Below are positions 1 to 4,785 of a stretch of 6,673 nucleotides of DNA, in pieces; position 1 is the first letter of the stretch, and every line of letters begins with the position of its first letter. The notes below the pieces were generated by a model. It was given only the letters and a program-made list of their open reading frames with translations. It did not search any database and had not been told where the DNA came from. The stretch spans positions 1 to 6,673 of the forward strand of contig DATKKX010000420.1 of NCBI GenBank assembly GCA_035542775.1, in the 5' to 3' direction. This DNA is from DATKKX01 sp035542775 (GTDB lineage Bacteria > Planctomycetota > Phycisphaerae > UBA1845 > UTPLA1). The position numbers and the translations under genes are program-made.

Positions 1-346
1 GGCGCTCATCGCCCGGCTCCTGGAGACTGACGCCCGGGTAGCGCGCGTGTTCTACGACGGCCTGCCCTCGCATCCACAGGCGGATCTGGCCCGGCGCCAG
101 ATGCGGGGCCACTCCGGCATGCTCAGCTTCGAGCTCCGCGACGGCAGCCGCGAGCGCGCCCACCGAGTCGTGGATTCGCTGAAGTACTTCTGCATCGCGG
201 TCAGTTGGGGCGGCTATGAAAGCCTGGCCATACCGCTGGAAGTCACCGATCCCGCCACCGGCAGGAAGATCTGGATCATCCGCCTGAGCGTCGGGCTGGA
301 GTCGATCGAGGACTTGAAGGCGGATCTGTATCAGGCGCTGGGATGA
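1..346 (+). CDS. C-terminal part of a PLP-dependent Cys/Met metabolism enzyme (cystathionine gamma-synthase / gamma-lyase / O-acylhomoserine sulfhydrylase family), 5'-truncated
   Basis: The frame is open from base 2 and ends at TGA 344-346, giving 114 residues. Any internal ATG/GTG, such as GTG at 47, lies inside the conserved domain and is not the real start. Seen: the block YDGLPSHPQADLARRQMRG followed by GMLSFEL, then the family hallmark SWGGYESLAIPL, and finally IRLSVGLESIEDLKADLYQAL ending just before the stop (the arginine of RLSVGLE normally binds the substrate carboxylate). These are typical of the C-terminal domain of the Cys/Met-metabolism PLP family, cytosolic enzymes that make or break C-S bonds of homocysteine, cystathionine or methionine. 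The PLP lysine lies upstream of the window, so the exact reaction (MetB, MetC, MetY/MetZ or gamma-lyase) cannot be decided. The domain ends normally, with no truncation at the C-terminus. The gene is separated from kdsC by a hairpin and a promoter, so it is probably a different transcription unit. Confidence 0.93.
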   Translation, partial: ALIARLLETDARVARVFYDGLPSHPQADLARRQMRGHSGMLSFELRDGSRERAHRVVDSLKYFCIAVSWGGYESLAIPLEVTDPATGRKIWIIRLSVGLESIEDLKADLYQALG

Positions 347-385
347 GCGGCGGCGAACCGCGCAACCATCGCCCGCGCCGCCGCT
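346..385 (+). terminator. GC-rich hairpin just after the PLP-enzyme stop codon, possible terminator
   Basis: GCGGCGGCG at 347-355 is perfectly complementary to CGCCGCCGC at 376-384, and A346 can pair with T385, giving a 10-bp stem with a 20-nt loop. It begins at the stop codon, where an intrinsic terminator or mRNA 3'-end stabiliser is expected. There is no T-tract after it (TTGCCGCC follows), so it does not match a canonical intrinsic terminator. In such GC-rich sequence a 9-bp match of GCN repeats could also arise by chance. Confidence 0.35.
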
Positions 386-391
386 TGCCGC

Positions 392-414
392 CGGTTGTCG
401 TGAATACGGTTGTC
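392..414 (+). repeat. 8-bp direct repeat CGGTTGTC overlapping the kdsC promoter -35 box
   Basis: CGGTTGTC occurs at 392-399 and again at 407-414, a 15-bp centre-to-centre spacing. The second copy contains most of the proposed -35 hexamer (410-415). Such spacing could suit a regulator binding as a tandem dimer, but the repeat is short and could be chance. No known operator is recognised. Confidence 0.3.
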
Positions 415-438
415 CATACTTCCTCGTACACATAGAAT
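410..438 (+). promoter_or_regulatory. Candidate sigma70-type promoter for the kdsC-lptC operon
   Basis: TTGTCC (410-415) is separated by exactly 17 nt from TAGAAT (433-438). The -35 box matches consensus TTGACA at 4 of 6 positions and the -10 box matches TATAAT at 5 of 6. It lies in a locally AT-richer stretch of an otherwise very GC-rich intergenic region and points into kdsC. A transcription start near 445 would leave a leader of about 40 nt to ATG 483, or about 60 nt to the alternative TTG 507. It is inferred from sequence only. Confidence 0.5.
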
Positions 439-482
439 GCGCCCCGCGCGAACCCGGACGCCTGGTCCGTCCCGCTTGACAC

Positions 483-1046
483 ATGAGAGAATCGAGGTCC
501 GAAGGTTTGTCCAAGATCCGATTGCTCATTCTGGACGTCGATGGCGTGCTGACCGACGGCCGGCTGCCGTACGAGGGCCGCGGAAATGAAATCAAGGCGT
601 TCCACGTCCAGGACGGGGCCGCCATCCGCCGCTGGCAGGCCGTCGGGGGCCTGGTCGCGATCATCAGCGGCAGGCAGTCCCCGGCCGTCGTCTGCCGCGC
701 AAAAGACCTGGGAATCGCCCACGTTGAACAAGGTGTGGCTGACAAATCGCCGGTCTATGAGAGGATCTGCACGCTGACCGGCGCGGGTGACGAGGCCGTC
801 GCGGTCGTTGGCGACGACTTGATGGATCTGGAGCCGATGCGGCGCTGCGGTTATCCCATCGCCGTAGCCAATGCCCTGGCCCAGGTCAAGCGCGCCGCCC
901 GATACGTGACGCGGCGCCGCGGCGGCGATGGCGCCGTCGGCGAGGCGATCGAGCGTCTCATGCGGCACAACGGCATCTGGCCGGAAGTCGTGCGGCGCTT
1001 CGGCTCGCGCCTCGAGACGGAATCGCACGCGGCGGTTGATGAGTGA
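483..1046 (+). CDS. kdsC: 3-deoxy-D-manno-octulosonate 8-phosphate phosphatase (KdsC-type HAD phosphatase)
   Basis: The protein has 187 residues, close to E. coli KdsC (188). It hydrolyses Kdo-8-phosphate to Kdo and phosphate in the cytosol, the step before CMP-Kdo formation for the LPS inner core. Seen in order: HAD motif I DVDGVLTDG (residues 18-26, with the nucleophile and acid/base aspartates at 18 and 20), motif II ISGR (61-64), the conserved lysine K88 in ADKSP, and motif IV GDDLMD (110-115) for Mg2+. There is no large cap domain, as in the tetrameric C0-type KdsC family. The C-terminal GGDGAVGEAIE resembles the family's GGxGAVRE element, with Gly where Arg is usual. ATG 483 has no clear ribosome site. 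TTG 507 follows GAGGT (494-498) by 8 nt and would give the shorter, family-like N-terminus MSKIRLLILDVDG. The gene overlaps the next one by 8 bp, indicating translational coupling. A related sugar-acid phosphatase activity is possible but less likely given the LptC-like neighbour. Confidence 0.92.
   Translation: MRESRSEGLSKIRLLILDVDGVLTDGRLPYEGRGNEIKAFHVQDGAAIRRWQAVGGLVAIISGRQSPAVVCRAKDLGIAHVEQGVADKSPVYERICTLTGAGDEAVAVVGDDLMDLEPMRRCGYPIAVANALAQVKRAARYVTRRRGGDGAVGEAIERLMRHNGIWPEVVRRFGSRLETESHAAVDE
494..498 (+). promoter_or_regulatory. Possible ribosome binding site for an alternative kdsC start (TTG 507)
   Basis: GAGGT at 494-498 sits 8 nt upstream of TTG 507, in frame with the kdsC coding sequence. 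The upstream ATG 483 is preceded by GTCCCGCTTGACAC, which has no purine-rich Shine-Dalgarno motif. The site therefore bears on the choice between two starts differing by 8 codons. It is a short motif in coding-compatible sequence. Confidence 0.35.
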
Positions 1047-4000
1047 GGTATACCAAGTGTTGCACAAGAAAGTCACGCTGGCTCTGGTGGCATTCGCCCT
1101 CGCGGTCGGCGCGTACGTGATTCTCTCCCGCGGCGACCGCTCTCGCGAGCAACCCCAGCGCCCCGAAGCCGCCGAGGCCCTGCACAAATTCGTCTCCATG
1201 CCGACCAGCTCACAGCCCTCCAAGGTGATCCAGGACGGCGATATCCCCTTCAGCCCCGGCGACCACACGCTGGCCCGGGTCTACGACGATATCACCGGGC
1301 GACTGAAGTATCAGTTCGAGGCCAAGACCTGGGAGCCGGTCTCGGAGACCGACTTTCACCTCCAGGACCTGCTGATCCAGATCTTCATGCCGCGCGGCGA
1401 GATCACCTACATCAGCGCCGACGAAGCTCAGATCACCCTGGCGAAAAAAGGGCGGAACCGCGTCGACCCCAGAAGCGGCTGGGTCCGCGGCAACGTCAAG
1501 GTGACCATCGACCGCACCACCTCGGAGTGGCGCGAGGCCAATCCGGATCAGGCCGACCGCTACGCCCATCCCAACGACCTGATCAACATCGACATGGCTG
1601 ACGCCAAGTTCGACATGGAACGAGCCGAGATGGTCTCCGACGGCGCCATCCTGGTTGACAGCAGCGACGCCCGCATCGAGGACGTGTCAGGACTGACGCT
1701 GCAGTGGGATCAGGTCGACAATCGCATCGACGTGCTGCACTTCAAGCAAGGCGGCAGGATGACACTGCGCCGTGGCGGCAAGATGGTCGATTTCGCCATG
1801 CCGGGCACGCAACGCGACCTGGCCGGCACGGAACCGGCCGACCAGCCGGCGCCGCCGGGGCGGGGAAAGATCTTTGTGAATGAAGCTCCCGGCGGCTACG
1901 TCGAGGACAATGCCCCGCGGGCCATGGCCATGAAGCCGATGTCGATCAAGGCGGTCTCGGCCGATCAGGCCGCGGCGGAAATACGCTTCGAAGGCGGCGC
2001 GGTGACGGCCAATCGGCCCAAGGCCCTGCCGGCTGGTGAGCGGCCCGCGCCCGCTGCCGACCAAGGCTTCAAGATGCGAAGCCCGGACGCCCTGGCCGAG
2101 GCCAGTAAAGAGCTGAAGGACGAGGCCCGGGCGGGCACCTCCGGTGTGGCCCTGGATACCAAGGACGCACAGGCCCCGGTCCCCGGCAAGAGCAAGAAAA
2201 TCCACACCTATCGAGCCGTATTCGCCGAGCAGGTGGTCGTGGAGCAGAAAGACGGCCTTCGCACGATCGGCAAGCTGGAGGCGAACAAGCTGGAGTTGAA
2301 TTTCGACTTCGGGGAAAAGCAGAAATCGCTCTCCGGCTTCCGCCGCGCGGAGAAAAAACCGACGGCCACTTCGAGCCCGGCAGGTCAGGACGAGGACGCG
2401 ACGCCCTCTCTTGAAGCCGCCTCGCCGCAGCACGCTCCCTCTGCGCTGCAGGCGCCCGACGCCACACCCAGGCTGGAGGACGATCAGACCAAGCTGATCC
2501 TGACATGGAACGGCCCGCTCGATCTGCGGCCCCTGCAGGTGGACCCCGCCGAACAGACCGGTCAACGATTCGACGCCATCGCCACGGGCTCGCCGGTCCG
2601 AGTGCAAAGCGAGCAAGGCAACGCGACATGCGATCAATTGGTCTATCGACACGAAAGGCGCCAGGCCTGGCTGGCCGGCAGCGAGAACGAGCCCGTAGAG
2701 TTGGCGGTCAACGAATCCCGCAGGCTGCTGGGGCGCGAGGTGTTCTTCGATCAAAAGCGCGGGTTGGCCGTCGTGGACGGCGCCGGTGTGATGACTGACG
2801 AGCGAAAAGCATCCGCGAAAGGAAAAGCCGGCGACTCGCTGATCGATTCGATCGCGGGAGCGTCTTCCGACGACGGCAAATCGGGCGGCAAGAAGCGGGG
2901 GCCGGTCGAGATTCGCTGGGCTCGCAGCGTCGAGCTGGAGCTCGGTTTCCGCCCGGTCGAGCGAATCAATCCCTCCACCGGCCTGAAGGAAAAGAAGCAG
3001 CGCGAGTTCCTTCAGCGCGCCTGGTTCCATGGAGACGTGAACATCAAGCAGGGTGACGACCGAATCGCGGCGCAGGAGATCGCGGTCACCTTCGGCCATC
3101 CCGCCAGTAAGGACGAAGTCGCCGATCACATTCAGCATCTGAACATGATCGGCGACGTTCGGCTGGAACGCGGCAAGGAGTTCATCACCGCCGAGCGGCT
3201 GGACGCGGAAATGGTCGTGACGCCCAGCCGCCGCAACGTGCCGCGGGTGGTCGATGCGGAAGGCAGCGTTCGCGTCAAGCAGGGCGACCGCGAGATTCGA
3301 GCCCAGACCATGCACGTCATCCTGGCGGAGAGCCAGGCCCCTGCCGGCAAGAAATCGAGCAACAAGAACGTGGCCGCCTTCGGCGACAGCCGTCTTGGCG
3401 TGGAATCGCTGGATGCCCGGGGGGACGTATACGTCCAAGACGGCACGCGCAACCTGCGGATCCGCAAGGCCGAGACGCTCAAGTGCGCCATGCGCGACGC
3501 CAGTCAGCTCCAGAGCGCCACCATCGCCAGCTCCGGCCCGGACGTCCTCGCCCGTGTGCGCTACGGCGACACCGCCATCCACGGGCAACACATCGAGATT
3601 CAGGCTGATGAGGAATTTGTGGAAGTGCCCGGCCCGGGACAGGCCTGGATGATGACGCAGCAGGACTTCACCGGGCGAAAGCTGCACAAACCGGCGCCGG
3701 TGAAAGTCGCCTGGACGGACAGCATGCAATTTCGACTGGCCCGGAACGTGGGCTGGTTCGTCGGCAAGGTGCACTGCGAATCCCAGACCTTCTCCCTGGA
3801 CTCGGACAAGCTCACCATCCGCTTCGGCAAGGCTCCGCCGGTCAAGGAGACACGCAAGGAAGGGATCGTTGAGCGGTTCTATCTCCTGGGCGAGATCGTC
3901 GGTGACAAGGCCCAGGTGAAGGAAGTGGCGGCAACGCCGCTGAGCGCCGAGCGAAAACGCCCGGTCTATGTGGCGGCCGACGGCAACGCCCAGGCGATGA

Positions 4001-4776
4001 GCGCCGAATACGCCCCCAATGGGCCCGACGGCCAGCCCGGGCGGTTGCGCAGCCGCCTGTGGATCAGCGGCGAGCAGATCGCGGCCGACCTGGCTCGGGA
4101 ACAATTGTCCGTGCCGACCAAAGGCAGCCTGTTGATCGAGGACTATCAGTTTGCGACGCCGCAGGAGCAGGCCAGCCTCTCTCGCAAGGCCGCGGTGACC
4201 AGCAGCCCGCTCATGAGCACCATGCGCGATGAAGGACCCAGCCAGACCGCCGTCACCTGGGAGAATTCCATGGACTTCTTCCTGGATCGCGGACTGGTGG
4301 CCTTCGACCGGAACGTGGCCATGATCCATCGCAGCGGTCAGGAACTGGTGCTGCGGGAAGAGCTGTCCGAGGCCATGCGGATCGACACGCAACAGTTGGA
4401 GCAGATGAGCAAGGGGCGCAAGGCGACCTTGTCGTGCGGACACTTGTTGCTGGAGTTCTTGACCCGCGAGCCGAGCAAATCCGAGTCGGATTCCGCGGCC
4501 CCCACCATCCGCGCCACCGACCTGAAGCGTCTGATCGCCAAGCAGGCGGTGCACCTCCAGGAAAGCACCAAGAGCCTGATGGGCGAGTATCTGCAATACA
4601 TGCAGGAGTCGAATGAAATTCGCCTGGAAGGCAGCTCGGCGCTGGAGGCCCGGATCATCGATCAGGATGAGCGCGACCAGCGCCTGACCATGTGGCGCGG
4701 GCCGCTGCTGGTTTGGGACCGGCGAACGAATCGCATCGAAGCCCCGGGGGCCAGCATCCGCGCATCGCGGCGCTGA
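1039..4776 (+). CDS. Giant LptC-like membrane-anchored protein with multiple LptA/OstA-like beta repeats (candidate LPS-transport periplasmic bridge)
   Basis: From ATG 1039 the product has 1245 residues. Seen: an N-terminal anchor at residues 12-30 (VTLALVAFALAVGAYVILS) followed by arginines, then an LptC-like stretch (about 78-240) in which GRLKYQFEAKTWEP, a strand-turn-strand ladder and GWVRGNVKV resemble LptC. The rest is almost all alternating-hydrophobic beta strand built from LptA/OstA-like units of the form G-D/S-V-x-V-x-q-G-x-R-x-I-x-A. The clearest run starts at G665, G705, G742 and G795. A Trp-led strand recurs at W223, W490, W627, W892, W1074 and W1219. Ala/Pro/Lys-rich linkers lie near 320-390, 438-480 and 588-622. 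E. coli LptC (191 residues) and LptA (185) are each far shorter. Known: LptC and LptA share a beta-jellyroll and carry LPS from LptBFG to LptD. Inferred: one chain combines both jobs. GTG 1057 is an alternative start, 7 nt after TGAGGT. A TamB/AsmA-like lipid-transfer protein or an envelope scaffold is the main alternative. Confidence 0.8.
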   Translation: MSEVYQVLHKKVTLALVAFALAVGAYVILSRGDRSREQPQRPEAAEALHKFVSMPTSSQPSKVIQDGDIPFSPGDHTLARVYDDITGRLKYQFEAKTWEPVSETDFHLQDLLIQIFMPRGEITYISADEAQITLAKKGRNRVDPRSGWVRGNVKVTIDRTTSEWREANPDQADRYAHPNDLINIDMADAKFDMERAEMVSDGAILVDSSDARIEDVSGLTLQWDQVDNRIDVLHFKQGGRMTLRRGGKMVDFAMPGTQRDLAGTEPADQPAPPGRGKIFVNEAPGGYVEDNAPRAMAMKPMSIKAVSADQAAAEIRFEGGAVTANRPKALPAGERPAPAADQGFKMRSPDALAEASKELKDEARAGTSGVALDTKDAQAPVPGKSKKIHTYRAVFAEQVVVEQKDGLRTIGKLEANKLELNFDFGEKQKSLSGFRRAEKKPTATSSPAGQDEDATPSLEAASPQHAPSALQAPDATPRLEDDQTKLILTWNGPLDLRPLQVDPAEQTGQRFDAIATGSPVRVQSEQGNATCDQLVYRHERRQAWLAGSENEPVELAVNESRRLLGREVFFDQKRGLAVVDGAGVMTDERKASAKGKAGDSLIDSIAGASSDDGKSGGKKRGPVEIRWARSVELELGFRPVERINPSTGLKEKKQREFLQRAWFHGDVNIKQGDDRIAAQEIAVTFGHPASKDEVADHIQHLNMIGDVRLERGKEFITAERLDAEMVVTPSRRNVPRVVDAEGSVRVKQGDREIRAQTMHVILAESQAPAGKKSSNKNVAAFGDSRLGVESLDARGDVYVQDGTRNLRIRKAETLKCAMRDASQLQSATIASSGPDVLARVRYGDTAIHGQHIEIQADEEFVEVPGPGQAWMMTQQDFTGRKLHKPAPVKVAWTDSMQFRLARNVGWFVGKVHCESQTFSLDSDKLTIRFGKAPPVKETRKEGIVERFYLLGEIVGDKAQVKEVAATPLSAERKRPVYVAADGNAQAMSAEYAPNGPDGQPGRLRSRLWISGEQIAADLAREQLSVPTKGSLLIEDYQFATPQEQASLSRKAAVTSSPLMSTMRDEGPSQTAVTWENSMDFFLDRGLVAFDRNVAMIHRSGQELVLREELSEAMRIDTQQLEQMSKGRKATLSCGHLLLEFLTREPSKSESDSAAPTIRATDLKRLIAKQAVHLQESTKSLMGEYLQYMQESNEIRLEGSSALEARIIDQDERDQRLTMWRGPLLVWDRRTNRIEAPGASIRASRR
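1044..1049 (+). promoter_or_regulatory. Shine-Dalgarno-like TGAGGT inside the kdsC stop region, bearing on the lptC-like start
   Basis: TGAGGT (1044-1049) includes the kdsC stop codon TGA and lies 7 nt before GTG 1057 and 10 nt before TTG 1060, both in frame with the giant gene. The earlier ATG 1039 has only a weak GGCGG upstream. Starting at 1057 would remove six residues and put the membrane anchor nearer the N-terminus, as in LptC proteins. Either start implies translation coupled to kdsC termination. Confidence 0.45.
3031..3498 (+). repeat. Four consecutive LptA/OstA-like repeat units encoded in the giant gene
   Basis: Residues 665-820 hold four clear copies of one pattern: GDVNIKQGDDRIAAQEIAV, GDVRLERGKEFITAERLDA, GSVRVKQGDREIRAQTMHV and GDVYVQDGTRNLRIRKAETL. 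Spacing is 37 to 53 residues. Each is a strand, a tight turn rich in Gly/Asp/Arg, a second strand, then a third strand after Ala (Lys in the last copy), as in the jellyroll repeats of LptA/OstA proteins. Similarity is at the protein level, so these are ancient repeats rather than recent DNA duplications. Confidence 0.7.
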
Positions 4777-4785
4777 ACCCGCACG

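Noticed and set aside
476..481. A perfect -35 consensus TTGACA just before the kdsC ATG
   Set aside because: No -10-like hexamer lies 16 to 18 nt downstream (the sequence there is around CCGAAG), and transcription would begin inside kdsC.
928..1038. Extension of the giant protein upstream to ATG 928
   Set aside because: This would overlap kdsC by about 119 bp and add an Arg/Ser-rich segment that is the out-of-frame translation of kdsC. The membrane anchor sits naturally just after 1039 or 1057.
276..1268. A 330-codon minus-strand open frame across the kdsC region
   Set aside because: It is antisense to the well-supported kdsC and to the end of the PLP enzyme, crosses the promoter region, and has no domain signal.
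1687..4596. A 969-codon open frame on the minus strand, antisense to the giant gene
   Set aside because: Its translation is low-information, rich in Arg, Gly, His, Leu and Ala, with no recognisable domain. It is a typical mirror of a GC-rich coding frame, and the plus-strand protein has clear repeats, an anchor and a sensible operon position.
4758..4770. Hairpin CCGCG-CAT-CGCGG near the end of the giant gene, considered as a terminator between the convergent genes
   Set aside because: It has only 5 bp, lies inside the coding sequence, and has no T-tract on either strand. The 9-bp gap 4777-4785 holds no terminator-like structure.
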